Assembly (NCBI GenBank): GCA_020524525.2 | Contig: CP129018.1 | Coordinates: forward strand, 2,856,115-2,920,114 | DNA length: 64,000 nt | Source of the DNA: Bacillus tianshenii | GTDB lineage: Bacteria; Bacillota; Bacilli; Bacillales; Bacillaceae_N | Direction of reading: 5' to 3' | Part shown: positions 27,683 to 34,949 of the stretch, piece after piece | Layout: the number at the start of each line of letters is the position of its first letter | Numbering within the stretch: position 1 is the stretch's first letter | Made by a program: the position numbers and the translations under genes | The notes under the pieces: model-generated | Databases searched by the model: none | Seen by the model: the letters and a program-made list of their open reading frames with translations, nothing else | What the model was told of the DNA's origin: nothing

Positions 27683-27718
27683 CAAGAAAAACCAGCAGAA
27701 ACTCTACTGGTTTTTCTT
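27683..27718. terminator. Terminator-like hairpin downstream of the small ORF at 27735
   Basis: Stem AAGAAAAACCAG / CTGGTTTTTCTT, 12 bp with a loop of about 12 bases. Runs of T in the 3' arm could act in either direction. It lies just after the stop codon of the weak 27735-27920 ORF and suggests that a transcript ends here. Confidence 0.55.
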
Positions 27719-27734
27719 ACACATTGTCTCTATT

Positions 27735-27920
27735 CTACAAGCTTCTATTACCTTCTAGGTCACTTAACAACTTTCTGCTCTCTTGATAGTCTTTCTCTCT
27801 TCGCCTTTCAACTGCTAAACGCTTCTCAAGCTTACGGCTGTACTCGGCATAGCTCATTCCATTTGACTGGTGCATTGCACGTTCCATTTCCGCCGTATAA
27901 TTCAGTTCAAGGTCACTAAT
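27735..27920 (-). CDS. Possible small protein (61 codons, ATT start) or gene remnant
   Basis: An open frame from 27920 encodes ISDLELNYTAEMERAMHQ at its start and is then strongly basic and helical (YSRKLEKRLAVERRREKDYQ). The best ribosome binding site, AAAGGA, lies ten bases before an ATT codon (27920). The first ATG is at 27887 (50 residues) and lacks a good site. It is followed by a terminator-like hairpin. The charged, helical composition looks like real coding sequence, perhaps the end of a decayed gene. I do not recognise a family. Confidence 0.35.
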   Translation of the reverse strand: MSDLELNYTAEMERAMHQSNGMSYAEYSRKLEKRLAVERRREKDYQESRKLLSDLEGNRSL

Positions 27921-28042
27921 GAGAAATCAATCCTTTCAAAATAATAAGTATGGAAAGGATACATAAGCAGATACCTTTATGGTTATCCCCCTTCATCCTC
28001 CGCCGTAGGCTCCATCTCTGTTTTCAACCTACAAATAAAATG

Positions 28043-28165
28043 TTACCATGATTCGTTATGTCCCAACAAACTAGCTATGAAGGGTGTGAAGGGGAAATAC
28101 CTTTTTAAGTCGTCACTCTTTTCAGTCATCTTCTGAATATATTTATTTCCTTGCTTTTTCTTCAC
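28043..28165 (-). CDS. Possible 40-residue basic small protein
   Basis: A GTG-started frame of 40 residues: basic N-terminus MKKKQGNKYIQKMTEK, then a more hydrophobic end YFPFTPFIASLLGHNESW. The ribosome binding site (AGGATAGG) is weak. It begins about 20 bases downstream of a cre-like site. No family is recognised; it may be chance. Confidence 0.25.
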   Translation of the reverse strand: MKKKQGNKYIQKMTEKSDDLKRYFPFTPFIASLLGHNESW

Positions 28166-28185
28166 ATAACTACCTATCCTTTTAT

Positions 28186-28199
28186 TGTAAACGCTTCCA
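28186..28199 (-). promoter_or_regulatory. Catabolite-responsive element (cre)-like site
   Basis: The minus strand TGGAAGCGTTTACA fits the CcpA consensus TGNAARCGYTTWCA at every position. It lies 20 bases upstream of the weak 40-codon ORF and just downstream of the terminator of the AhpD-like gene, so its target is unclear. Confidence 0.5.
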
Positions 28200-28204
28200 C
28201 AAAA

Positions 28205-28242
28205 ATTAAAAAATTCCTCTCTTAAGAAACAAGAGAGGAATT
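28205..28242 (-). terminator. Terminator of the AhpD-like gene
   Basis: Perfect 12-bp stem AATTCCTCTCTT (28212-28223) / AAGAGAGGAATT (28231-28242) with a 7-base loop. It is followed by TTTTTTAATTTTT on the minus strand. Confidence 0.85.
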
Positions 28243-28251
28243 ACACCAAAA

Positions 28252-28620
28252 TTAATGTTCAATTTGTTGAAGATCTTGAATTGCTTCCTGGACAAGCGTG
28301 ACACCTTGGCTCATTGAAGCACCTCCGCCAAAGGCAGCTGCCACTGCAGTTGCTTCTAGAATTTCCTGTTCAGTTGCTCCCTGGTCTAAGCATCCTTTTG
28401 TATGATAGATGATACAGTATTCATCTTGAGCAAAAACACTAATACCAAGTGCAATCATTTGCTTTTCTTTCTCTGTTACAGCCCCAGCTTTGAAGCACGC
28501 TTCTGTAAAAGCATTATAATGATGAGCAAACTCAGGCATTTTCTTCGTGAATTCTCCAAGACCAGCTTTATAATCATGCAATGCAGCTTCAGTCGCATTT
28601 CTAGGTTCAAATTGTTCCAT
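28252..28620 (-). CDS. Carboxymuconolactone decarboxylase (AhpD-like) family protein
   Basis: 122-residue all-helical protein of the CMD/AhpD superfamily (EKEKQMIALGISVFAQDEYCIIYHTKGCLDQGATEQEILEA). It has cysteines as C-x7-C (EYCIIYHTKGC) rather than the CxxC of true AhpD, so peroxidase-partner activity is uncertain. The ATG at 28620 is nine bases after AAGGAT; a longer frame to 28677 has no ribosome binding site. It lies downstream of metY with a terminator between them. Confidence 0.85.
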   Translation of the reverse strand: MEQFEPRNATEAALHDYKAGLGEFTKKMPEFAHHYNAFTEACFKAGAVTEKEKQMIALGISVFAQDEYCIIYHTKGCLDQGATEQEILEATAVAAAFGGGASMSQGVTLVQEAIQDLQQIEH

Positions 28621-28702
28621 AGAAAACCCATCCTTTCTAAATGTTATGCACCCTTTAGTATGGATTTTCATCACCACCTCTATCCCTTGATAAAGGAATG
28701 CC

Positions 28703-28737
28703 TTTTCAAAAGAAAATCAGCCGCAAAAATGCGACTG
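28703..28737 (-). terminator. Terminator of metY
   Basis: Stem CAGTCGCA / TGCGGCTG (28730-28737 and 28718-28725), one wobble pair, 4-base loop. It is followed by ATTTTCTTTT on the minus strand. Confidence 0.75.
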
Positions 28738-28750
28738 TTTCTTTCATTTC

Positions 28751-30067
28751 CTATACGTTTGCGCCTTGTTGTTTTGATGTGACCCCTGTTGCTTTCTCAA
28801 TTGCCTGCTCAAGATCCTCAATTAGGTCTTCTACATTTTCAATCCCAACAGAGAGACGAATTAGGTCTTCTGTTACTCCAGACTTCTTCAAGTCTTCTGC
28901 ACTTAATTGTTGATGTGTAGTACTTGCTGGATGGATAATTAAGCTCTTCGCATCCCCAACGTTTGCAACATGTGACCATAATTCAATATTGTTAATTAAT
29001 GTTGCACCAGCTTCTCTTCCACCTTTGATACCGAACACGACCACTGAGCTGGAGCCCTTTGGTAAATACTTCTTCGCTAATTCGTGAGATGAATGGCTCT
29101 CTAAGTCTGGATGCAATACCCAATCAACACCAGGATGATTACTTAAGTACTCAGTAACCTTATGAGTATTTGCTACATGCTCTTTCATACGTACATGCAA
29201 TGTCTCTAATCCTAAGCTTAATTGATGCGCATTAAATGGGCTTAATGCGGCACCTGTGTCACGAAGAAGCTGTACACGCGCTTTAATAATATACGCTACT
29301 TCTCCTAATGCTTCTGCATACACTAAGTTATTATAGCTTGGGTCAGGTTGAGTAAATCCAGGGAACTTATCGGAATTCCAATCAAACTTACCACCATCGA
29401 CAACGACCCCGCCTAATGTTGTACCGTTTCCACCGATCCATTTTGTAGCTGAATGGACGACAATATCTGCACCGTGTTCTAGTGGTCGGCATAAGTAAGG
29501 TGTAGCAAATGTGTTATCTACAATAAGTGGCACACCTGCTTCATGTGCAATAGTTGAAACAGCTTCAATATCTAGCACGTGAAGGCTTGGGTTACCAATC
29601 AACTCAGCAAATACTGCCTTTGTTTTATCAGTAATTGCCTCTTTGAAATTCTCTGGCTTTGTTGGGTCTACAAAATGTACTTTAATTCCGAACTTCGGTA
29701 ATGTCTGTGCAAATAAGTTGTACGTACCGCCATATAATGTAGAAGCACTTACAATCTCATCACCAGCTTCGGCTATATTCAAAATGGCATTTGTAATTGC
29801 TGCAGAGCCACTCGCAAACGCTAATGCTCCAACACCGCCTTCGAGTAATGCAACACGTTCTTCAAATGCACTAACAGTTGGGTTTGTAATACGTGTATAA
29901 ATATTCCCTTGTTCCTTAAGACCAAATAAATTTGCAGCGTGATCAGTGCTTTGGAAATGATACGCATTTGTTGGATAAATCGGAAGAGCTTGTGCCCCTG
30001 TTTGATTATCTCGCGCCAATCCCCCATGGATACCTAGTGTTTCAAATCGATAATTTTTTTCTGACAT
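28751..30067 (-). CDS. metY: O-acetylhomoserine sulfhydrylase (Cys/Met metabolism PLP enzyme)
   Basis: Makes homocysteine from O-acetylhomoserine and sulfide. 438 residues, the length of MetY, longer than MetB, MetC or MetI (about 380). The PLP lysine is in [13 protein letters not shown]. Other family blocks are [15 protein letters not shown] and [16 protein letters not shown]. The ATG at 30067 is nine bases after AAAGGAG. A SAM riboswitch controls it, confirming a role in methionine synthesis. It complements hom at the window start, which supplies homoserine. Confidence 0.93.
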   Translation of the reverse strand: MSEKNYRFETLGIHGGLARDNQTGAQALPIYPTNAYHFQSTDHAANLFGLKEQGNIYTRITNPTVSAFEERVALLEGGVGALAFASGSAAITNAILNIAEAGDEIVSASTLYGGTYNLFAQTLPKFGIKVHFVDPTKPENFKEAITDKTKAVFAELIGNPSLHVLDIEAVSTIAHEAGVPLIVDNTFATPYLCRPLEHGADIVVHSATKWIGGNGTTLGGVVVDGGKFDWNSDKFPGFTQPDPSYNNLVYAEALGEVAYIIKARVQLLRDTGAALSPFNAHQLSLGLETLHVRMKEHVANTHKVTEYLSNHPGVDWVLHPDLESHSSHELAKKYLPKGSSSVVVFGIKGGREAGATLINNIELWSHVANVGDAKSLIIHPASTTHQQLSAEDLKKSGVTEDLIRLSVGIENVEDLIEDLEQAIEKATGVTSKQQGANV

Positions 30068-30131
30068 TCTCAATCGCTCCTTTAAGTATGATAGCAAGCT
30101 AAGTTCTTCTAAAAGAAAGAGAATGAGGATG

Positions 30132-30162
30132 AAAAAACCCCTCTTCTGATTAAGAAGAGGGG
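30132..30162 (-). terminator. SAM riboswitch terminator upstream of metY
   Basis: Perfect 10-bp stem CCCCTCTTCT / AGAAGAGGGG (minus-strand arms at 30162-30153 and 30147-30138), 5-base loop, then TTTTTT. It lies 65 bases before metY. Confidence 0.9.
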
Positions 30163-30186
30163 ATTGTTTAATAACTCATCGCTCTT

Positions 30187-30296
30187 CTCATCTTTCAGAG
30201 TCTACACTCTGCAGGAATTGGCACCGTTTTTTTCTAAAAAAAAGAAAACCGGTTGCCGGGCTTCACAGGGCCAGTCCCTCCACCTCTCTAGATAAG
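30187..30296 (-). ncRNA. SAM riboswitch (S-box)
   Basis: The minus strand shows the S-box core: CTTATC (P1 5' strand, 30296-30291), AGAGGTGGAGGGACTGGCCC, GAAGCCCGGCAACC, then CGGTGCCAATTCC and the P1 3' strand GATGAG (30192-30187). A terminator follows, giving OFF control by S-adenosylmethionine. A sigma-A promoter lies 30 bases upstream. Confidence 0.95.
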
Positions 30297-30328
30297 ACAT
30301 ATTAACTTCATTGCTTTGATTGATTGTT

Positions 30329-30357
30329 ATGCTATCACCTTAAAGAAAAAAAGTCAA
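30329..30357 (-). promoter_or_regulatory. Sigma-A promoter of the S-box-metY transcript
   Basis: -35 TTGACT (30352-30357), 17-base spacer, -10 TAGCAT (30329-30334) on the minus strand, about 30 bases before the aptamer. Confidence 0.65.
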
Positions 30358-30383
30358 CGCTCTATTTGAAATTTTCAGTATAA

Positions 30384-30734
30384 TCAAACAGATATCTTTT
30401 TTTGTTCATTCGAACAACAATACAAAACAGATTCAATCCTTAGCACTGAGCGATAATTTCCTGCAACTTGTAGATGACCTTGGTTCAATAATCTTCTTAA
30501 CGGCTGCCTTCCAGACAACAGCTCTAACAGTTCACACTCATCACCTTTAATAATTACCTGTGCAGACTGATGCAAGGGCATGACCGTTATTTCCAGTCCT
30601 CTTAATACAAAGGTTACAACCTCACTTTCAGTTATCAACTGAACTGCTAACGGCTCTTCTTTCACTAAGGATAAGAGATGTCCTTCTAAGCTAAACCGAT
30701 TCTGCAAGTCAATTAACGCCTTATGAACAACCAT
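30384..30734 (-). CDS. SCP2 sterol-binding-domain-like protein
   Basis: 116 residues. The pattern VIIKGDECELLELLSGRQPLRRLLNQGHLQVAGNYRSVLRI resembles the SCP2 lipid-binding fold found in Bacillus proteins of unknown function and at the end of alkyl sulfatases. No catalytic motif is seen. It might bind acyl chains or another hydrophobic ligand; that is family knowledge, not shown here. It lies between metY and rsgI. The ribosome binding site AAGGGG precedes ATG at 30734. Confidence 0.7.
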   Translation of the reverse strand: MVVHKALIDLQNRFSLEGHLLSLVKEEPLAVQLITESEVVTFVLRGLEITVMPLHQSAQVIIKGDECELLELLSGRQPLRRLLNQGHLQVAGNYRSVLRIESVLYCCSNEQKKISV

Positions 30735-30830
30735 TTTGGCAACCCCTTTAATGTTCGATTGTTCATATTTTCTTATTCAGCTGTCTATTTCCTTGCAAAA
30801 CCCTTCGACACTATTGAAGTTTTTATATAC

Positions 30831-30869
30831 AAAAAAAGAACAAACACTGCAATGTATGACAGCATTTGT
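30831..30869 (-). terminator. Terminator of sigI-rsgI
   Basis: 10-bp stem with two wobble pairs, ACAAATGCTG / CAGTGTTTGT on the minus strand (30869-30860 and 30849-30840), followed by TCTTTTTTTG. It lies about 50 bases after the rsgI stop codon. Confidence 0.75.
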
Positions 30870-30917
30870 CCTTATTTCCCGAGAAATACGTCGAATAGGA
30901 ATGATTTCTCTTACTAA

Positions 30918-32117
30918 TTATGAAGCTTTCTTTGCATGTGGATTCCCGGGCTTTTCGTTCTTATTGCCATGATTACCTTTATTTTTACCTGGAGCGTTTT
31001 GAGGTCCTTTTGCCTTCACATTACTATGGCTTTTTCCTGGCTTATAGTCTTTTATATGTTTGACTTTGTTTGGACCTTTTTCTTTATTCATCTTATTTTC
31101 TTGCTTCTTTTTATCTTTTTTCTTTTTTTCTTTTTTAAGTTGTGGCTTTCGTGGTTGGCTTGCTTTTTCATTTACTACTGCCTTGTTCGGTACAGGAGCG
31201 ACGAATTGAGCAGATTTCAAGCCTTCTTCCATTTCCACTACTTCTCGTTCAACTTCTTCCTGCTCTTCTACGCTGTTAGTAGATGCAGGCTGAGCTTGAC
31301 CCGAAGTATCTGCTTGCCCAACTGATTCTACAGCTGCAGGCACTTCGACAGGCTCTTCCATTTCAGGCATTTGTTCTTCCGATGGATTTAGACGATTATT
31401 TAATTGCTCGACACTAAGCGTCTTCACTTCATCGATTGTCATATTTTCCTGGCCTTCTTTGGCCTGAAGATACATAAGGTATTTTCCAGTAGAGACACCA
31501 TTATCGTGTGCAAGCTGTCGTTGTTCATTGTTTCCTTGCATTGTTGTTAGTGCAAGGTCTGTACCTTCAACATTTTGTTGCTTCCATTTATCAACAGCAC
31601 TTGCGATCGGTTGCTGCATAGAAGCTCCAGAATCTAAAAGAGTTGTTGTTACAAGCATATCTTTGCTTTTCTTCAAGTATCCAGAAGATTTAGATGCAGC
31701 TAAAAATGCAGTCAAAAGCTGTTGTAAAGGCATCTCATCAACTGATCCTATCTGAGAAATAATCTTTTTTCCATCTTCATTAAGAGCTTTCAGTTCAATA
31801 ACTTCAAGCTGATGGTTGATCCCTGCTTCTACACTTGGATTAATATCTAATCCAATGAAAGCAGCTACTGCTCGGTCATTTGTTGATAAAGGAAAAGAAC
31901 TTAATAAGATTACCAAGAAAATTGCTGCAGCAGCGGCCGCAGAAAACAACGGAATACTTTTCGAATAAAGCGGAATGGCGGATGAAGCTGGTACGACAAC
32001 TTCTTCACCAATTGCTACATATGGATATTTTTTTAGAGGGACTTTTTTAAACTCCCCATCTTTTGTGAGGACTACAGCTCTTCGCTTCCGAACGTCCATA
32101 ACAATACCCCGCTTCAT
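30918..32117 (-). CDS. rsgI: Anti-sigma-I factor RsgI
   Basis: Membrane anti-sigma factor that holds SigI. 399 residues. The cytosolic RsgI_N domain (about 2-50, GIVMDVRKRRAVVLTKDGEF) is followed by one membrane helix (57-74). The extracellular part has the conserved block AFIGLDINPSVEAGINHQLEVIELKALNEDG. The C-terminal third is very rich in Lys, Asn and Gly (KKEKKKKDKKKQENKMNKEK), a low-complexity tail that may touch the anionic wall. The start codon overlaps the sigI stop in TAATG, after AAAGGAGGGG. Clostridial homologs carry carbohydrate-binding sensors; none is visible here. Confidence 0.92.
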   Translation of the reverse strand: MKRGIVMDVRKRRAVVLTKDGEFKKVPLKKYPYVAIGEEVVVPASSAIPLYSKSIPLFSAAAAAAIFLVILLSSFPLSTNDRAVAAFIGLDINPSVEAGINHQLEVIELKALNEDGKKIISQIGSVDEMPLQQLLTAFLAASKSSGYLKKSKDMLVTTTLLDSGASMQQPIASAVDKWKQQNVEGTDLALTTMQGNNEQRQLAHDNGVSTGKYLMYLQAKEGQENMTIDEVKTLSVEQLNNRLNPSEEQMPEMEEPVEVPAAVESVGQADTSGQAQPASTNSVEEQEEVEREVVEMEEGLKSAQFVAPVPNKAVVNEKASQPRKPQLKKEKKKKDKKKQENKMNKEKGPNKVKHIKDYKPGKSHSNVKAKGPQNAPGKNKGNHGNKNEKPGNPHAKKAS

Positions 32118-32884
32118 TATTCCCCTCCTTTCTGTGGTTCGATGTATGATTGCAACGCTGTGAACCCACCGATGTAGATTAACGCAACGGCTATTATATA
32201 CTTTCGATTCCTCTCTATGGTTTTACGACTGCATGAAACTTTTTTCTCTAAATGTCTAATTGGTAGACGCTTTTTCGAAACGAGATATTCAACAAATTCT
32301 TGATCTTCTGCAATAAGCTTAGCAATTTCTTTTGCATTTTCACGAGCATCACGGTGTTTCGGACATTGTTTATTTAATGTTTCAAATGTAATTTTAAAAT
32401 TTTCCAGCATTTCGCGATATTCCATGATCTGTTCAACGCGTTCTTCCTGCTGTTTTTTCAATTCAAAATTCTCAATCGATGTTTTTTGCTCAATATAGCT
32501 TTCTTCGTACTGTACATCGCTTTCTTCTTCTTCGTAATCCCATGCATAATGCTGCTGGTGCCGCTGTTCTTTTCGAATGTGATCAATAACGCGGCGACGA
32601 ATGACCATGTTTGCAAACGTAAGAAACTTACTTCCTTGGTTCGATTGGTATTGATCAATGGCTTCGTTAAAAGCTAGCAATCCCACACTATACTCATCCA
32701 TTGATTCTGAAATATACCTCTGACATACCTTTGAAATTACTTTTTTTATAAAAGGTTGATATTTTTCTAGTAATTCATTACGAATTTCCTCGTTTCCTTT
32801 TTGTGCTTCAAAAACGAGTTCTTCTACATCTATTGTTGTGTCATTTCTTTTCTGCATCCAAGAAATAAATAAAAATGGTAACAT
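32117..32884 (-). CDS. sigI: RNA polymerase sigma factor SigI
   Basis: Alternative sigma factor linked to heat and wall stress in Bacillus. 255 residues with the SigI form of region 2 (CQRYISESMDEYSVGLLAFNEAIDQYQSNQGSKFLTFA) and region 2.4 (VIRRRVIDHIRKEQRH). The C-terminal SigI-specific helix-turn-helix region (SKKRLPIRHLEKKVSCSRKTIERN) stands in place of a normal region 4. The ATG at 32884 is six bases after AGAGGTGG; a longer frame to 33013 reads through the promoter region and is not supported. It forms a coupled operon with rsgI. Confidence 0.93.
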   Translation of the reverse strand: MLPFLFISWMQKRNDTTIDVEELVFEAQKGNEEIRNELLEKYQPFIKKVISKVCQRYISESMDEYSVGLLAFNEAIDQYQSNQGSKFLTFANMVIRRRVIDHIRKEQRHQQHYAWDYEEEESDVQYEESYIEQKTSIENFELKKQQEERVEQIMEYREMLENFKITFETLNKQCPKHRDARENAKEIAKLIAEDQEFVEYLVSKKRLPIRHLEKKVSCSRKTIERNRKYIIAVALIYIGGFTALQSYIEPQKGGE

Positions 32885-32909
32885 CCTCAACCACCTCTTT
32901 TCATACACC

Positions 32910-32938
32910 TTTATATCGTTTTCTGACTCCAAATGCAA
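32910..32938 (-). promoter_or_regulatory. Sigma-A-like promoter of sigI-rsgI
   Basis: -35 TTGCAT (32933-32938), 17-base spacer, -10 TATAAA (32910-32915) on the minus strand, 26 bases before the start codon. I did not find a convincing autoregulatory sigma-I promoter (CCC at -35, CGAA at -10). Confidence 0.6.
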
Positions 32939-33056
32939 AAGCATTTTTTGATAGGTTTGGAAATTATTTGTACAGGGTAAACATTTAAAGGTGTAGTTTA
33001 CCACAATATACACAGTTATAACATACCTAACCCATTTTAGTGAAATCGAAACCGAG

Positions 33057-33087
33057 ATTGTCTAAAAACCTTAATAATTTAGACAAT
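33057..33087. repeat. Inverted repeat upstream of sigI
   Basis: Perfect 10-bp AT-rich inverted repeat ATTGTCTAAA (33057-33066) / TTTAGACAAT (33078-33087) with an 11-base spacer. It lies between the yusE stop and the sigI promoter. There is no U-run, so it is either a weak terminator of yusE or an operator. Confidence 0.45.
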
Positions 33088-33121
33088 TGGTGTATGTTGA
33101 GGTTATTTTTAACATTTTTAT

Positions 33122-33436
33122 TTAATTTTCTAAATACTCTTTAAAAAACCGGAATAAATAGTCGACAGATTGAAAAGCATAAATCTTCTCTTTCATTTCT
33201 CCATTCCGAAAAACAATTAAGCAAGGAACACTTTCAATCCCCCAGCTTTTTGCGTAATGCGGAATATAGTTCAAATCAGTCCTCGCCACCTCTAAGGAAG
33301 GGATTGCTTCTTCCACAATCGTAAGCATCCTCTTCGCAAGCTGACATGTCCCACACATTGGTGTATACAAATACTGAAAATGAAGATCCTCGTCCTCTAA
33401 TGCCTGGTCTAGTTGCTGCGGTGTTAGTTCTTTCAT
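33122..33436 (-). CDS. yusE: YusE, thioredoxin-family protein
   Basis: 104-residue thioredoxin fold with the redox pair in MCGTCQ (Cys28-Gly-Thr-Cys31) and the cis-proline loop SVPCLIVF, which contains an extra cysteine. It is cytosolic, with no signal peptide. The CGTC active site differs from the CGPC of housekeeping thioredoxin. A possible reductant is TrxB or low-molecular-weight thiol; unknown. It begins eight bases after yusF, forming the yusF-yusE pair known from B. subtilis. Confidence 0.9.
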   Translation of the reverse strand: MKELTPQQLDQALEDEDLHFQYLYTPMCGTCQLAKRMLTIVEEAIPSLEVARTDLNYIPHYAKSWGIESVPCLIVFRNGEMKEKIYAFQSVDYLFRFFKEYLEN

Positions 33437-33444
33437 AATGCCTC

Positions 33445-33798
33445 CTATTTCACTAAAAATTCCGTATGAATATCGATATCTGCTCCTAATAAAACTGTTG
33501 CTAAATGATGCGGTGGAGCAGACGCTACTTCACGATAAGCCCGATCAATATAGATATGCTCTGCTTCTGGTAATTCACGCTTGAATTGACTACGGAGCTT
33601 TTCCCCAGCTGAATCAGCATCAGCTAAAATATAGACATCTTTTTCATCCAAAAGATGCGTGTCAATTAACTCATCTATTTTTGTAACACTTACCGTTCCA
33701 TTCGTACAAATGATTGTTACAGGTTCTTTTATAAGTGACTTAATTTTCTTCTTATCAGAACGGCCTTCTACAATGATCACTTTCTCCACAACATCCAT
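33445..33798 (-). CDS. yusF: YusF, small Toprim domain protein
   Basis: 117 residues consisting of a single Toprim domain: the acidic motif VEGRSDK (about 10-16) and DADSAGEKLR near residue 64. Relatives include RNase M5 and primase-type nucleotidyl transferases, but this short form has no established reaction. The ATG at 33798 follows AGGTGA; the longer frame to 33840 is not supported. Confidence 0.88.
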   Translation of the reverse strand: MDVVEKVIIVEGRSDKKKIKSLIKEPVTIICTNGTVSVTKIDELIDTHLLDEKDVYILADADSAGEKLRSQFKRELPEAEHIYIDRAYREVASAPPHHLATVLLGADIDIHTEFLVK

Positions 33799-33929
33799 TA
33801 TGTTCACCTGCTTATTAGAATTTCGCTTAATGATTAACATAATTTATGTATTCCCTTATTAAAAGGTTATGAGAAGACAAAACGATTGTCAAAAAATAAA
33901 AGCGATACCAAACATTATTTTGAATAAAT

Positions 33930-33958
33930 AAAAAAACGACGGAATCTTTCATCCGCCG
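33930..33958 (-). terminator. Terminator of gcvH
   Basis: 7-bp stem CGGCGGA / TCCGTCG on the minus strand (33958-33952 and 33943-33937), one wobble pair, followed by TTTTTTT. It lies 26 bases after the gcvH stop codon. Confidence 0.85.
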
Positions 33959-33984
33959 CTTGCTTCATCGCTGTAAAAATGTTC

Positions 33985-34368
33985 TTATTCTTCTTCAGTC
34001 ATTTCTTGATATTGTTCAGCTGTCATTAAGTTGTCAACTTGGCTCATATCAGTTGGTTCAATTACGATCATCCAAGCTTTTTCATATGGTGATTCATTTA
34101 CGAACTCAGGGCTATCATCTAGCTCTTCGTTGATTTCTACCACTTTACCGCTAACTGGAGCATACAGCTCAGAAACTGTCTTAACAGATTCAACACTGCC
34201 GAATGGCTCATCTGCTTCAATCTCGTCCCCTACTTCTGGAAGTTCAACAAACACGATGTCACCAAGCTCAGACTGTGCGAAATCTGTAATTCCTACGCGT
34301 ACTTTGTCGCCTTCGACTTTTACCCATTCATGCTCTTCTGAATAACGAAACTCTTTAGGTAGATTCAT
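33985..34368 (-). CDS. gcvH: Glycine cleavage system H protein
   Basis: Lipoyl carrier protein of 127 residues. The lipoylation lysine is Lys63 in [14 protein letters not shown]. In Firmicutes, GcvH is also the entry point for protein lipoylation: LipM octanoylates it and LipL passes the group on, so it links to lipA in this window. It stands alone; the gcvT-gcvPA-gcvPB genes are not nearby. The ATG follows GGAGGG. Confidence 0.97.
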   Translation of the reverse strand: MNLPKEFRYSEEHEWVKVEGDKVRVGITDFAQSELGDIVFVELPEVGDEIEADEPFGSVESVKTVSELYAPVSGKVVEINEELDDSPEFVNESPYEKAWMIVIEPTDMSQVDNLMTAEQYQEMTEEE

Positions 34369-34470
34369 TCTGCTTTCCCTCCAATATTATAATTACCCAC
34401 GGACAAGGTCTTATGTACTTGCCTTCTCATTAATGAGTATATGCGATCATGAAGTTTTTGAGCAAATATC

Positions 34471-34830
34471 TTATTTGCTCCATACCTTTTCAAACTCGTC
34501 TTCTTTAAAGCCGACTGTTACTTTTTCACCATCTGTTACAATCGGACGCTTCAGAAGCATACCATCTGATGCTAATAACTCTAATAACTCATCCTCTTCT
34601 GCTGTCTTAACTTTGTCTTTCAAACCAAGCTCTCGATATTTCTTCCCACTCGTATTAAAAAACTTCTTAAGCTCTAAACCGCTTTTGTTATAGAAATCTT
34701 TGATTTCTTCTTTCGTTGGCGGTTGTTCAACAATATGTACTTCTTCATAAGCAATGCTGTTTTCGTCAAACCATTTCTTTGCTTTTCTGCATGTTCCACA
34801 CTTTGGATACCAATAAAATGTAAGCGCCAT
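34471..34830 (-). CDS. yusI: YusI, ArsC/Spx family protein
   Basis: 119 residues of the Spx/ArsC-like thioredoxin-fold family. The redox pair is Cys11-Gly-Thr-Cys14 in YPKCGTCRKAKKW. It lacks the Spx-type Gly52 region needed to bind RNA polymerase as far as I can see, so it may be a plain ArsC-like protein such as YusI or YffB. It has a typical C-terminal block RPIVTDGEKVTVGFKEDEFEKVW. It lies upstream of gcvH and downstream of fadE, as in B. subtilis. Confidence 0.88.
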   Translation of the reverse strand: MALTFYWYPKCGTCRKAKKWFDENSIAYEEVHIVEQPPTKEEIKDFYNKSGLELKKFFNTSGKKYRELGLKDKVKTAEEDELLELLASDGMLLKRPIVTDGEKVTVGFKEDEFEKVWSK

Positions 34831-34908
34831 CTTGTACCTCCATTGGTCTTTATCCCTATTATCATATCACAATAAAGGAGCGCTATACTATTTTCAAAAC
34901 TGAACATA

Positions 34909-34946
34909 TTTAAATGGAGCGCTACCTAAATAGCGCTCCATTTAAA
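34909..34946. terminator. Strong hairpin terminating the fad operon
   Basis: Perfect 16-bp stem TTTAAATGGAGCGCTA (34909-34924) / TAGCGCTCCATTTAAA (34931-34946) with a 6-base loop. It lies three bases after the fadE stop codon. GGAGCGCTA occurs a third time at 34878-34886, upstream of yusI. No long U-run follows on the minus strand, so it may also stabilise the mRNA 3' end. Confidence 0.75.
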
Positions 34947-34949
34947 AAA

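Larger units (their letters stand above)
27392..28251. other. 860-base gene-poor region upstream of suf
   Basis: Contains the suf promoter, a 12-bp AT-rich hairpin (27683-27718), two weak small ORFs on the minus strand (27735-27920 and 28043-28165), a 7-bp inverted repeat TCCTTTC/GAAAGGA (27931-27959), a cre-like site (28186-28199) and the terminator of the AhpD-like gene (28212-28242). B. subtilis and relatives often carry metNPQ near here; no trace of those genes is seen. It may be a remnant of deleted genes. Confidence 0.5.

Noticed and set aside
32885-33013. Upstream extension of sigI
   Set aside because: It would cover the sigma-A promoter at 32910-32938 and has no ribosome binding site; SigI homologs start near MLPFLF.
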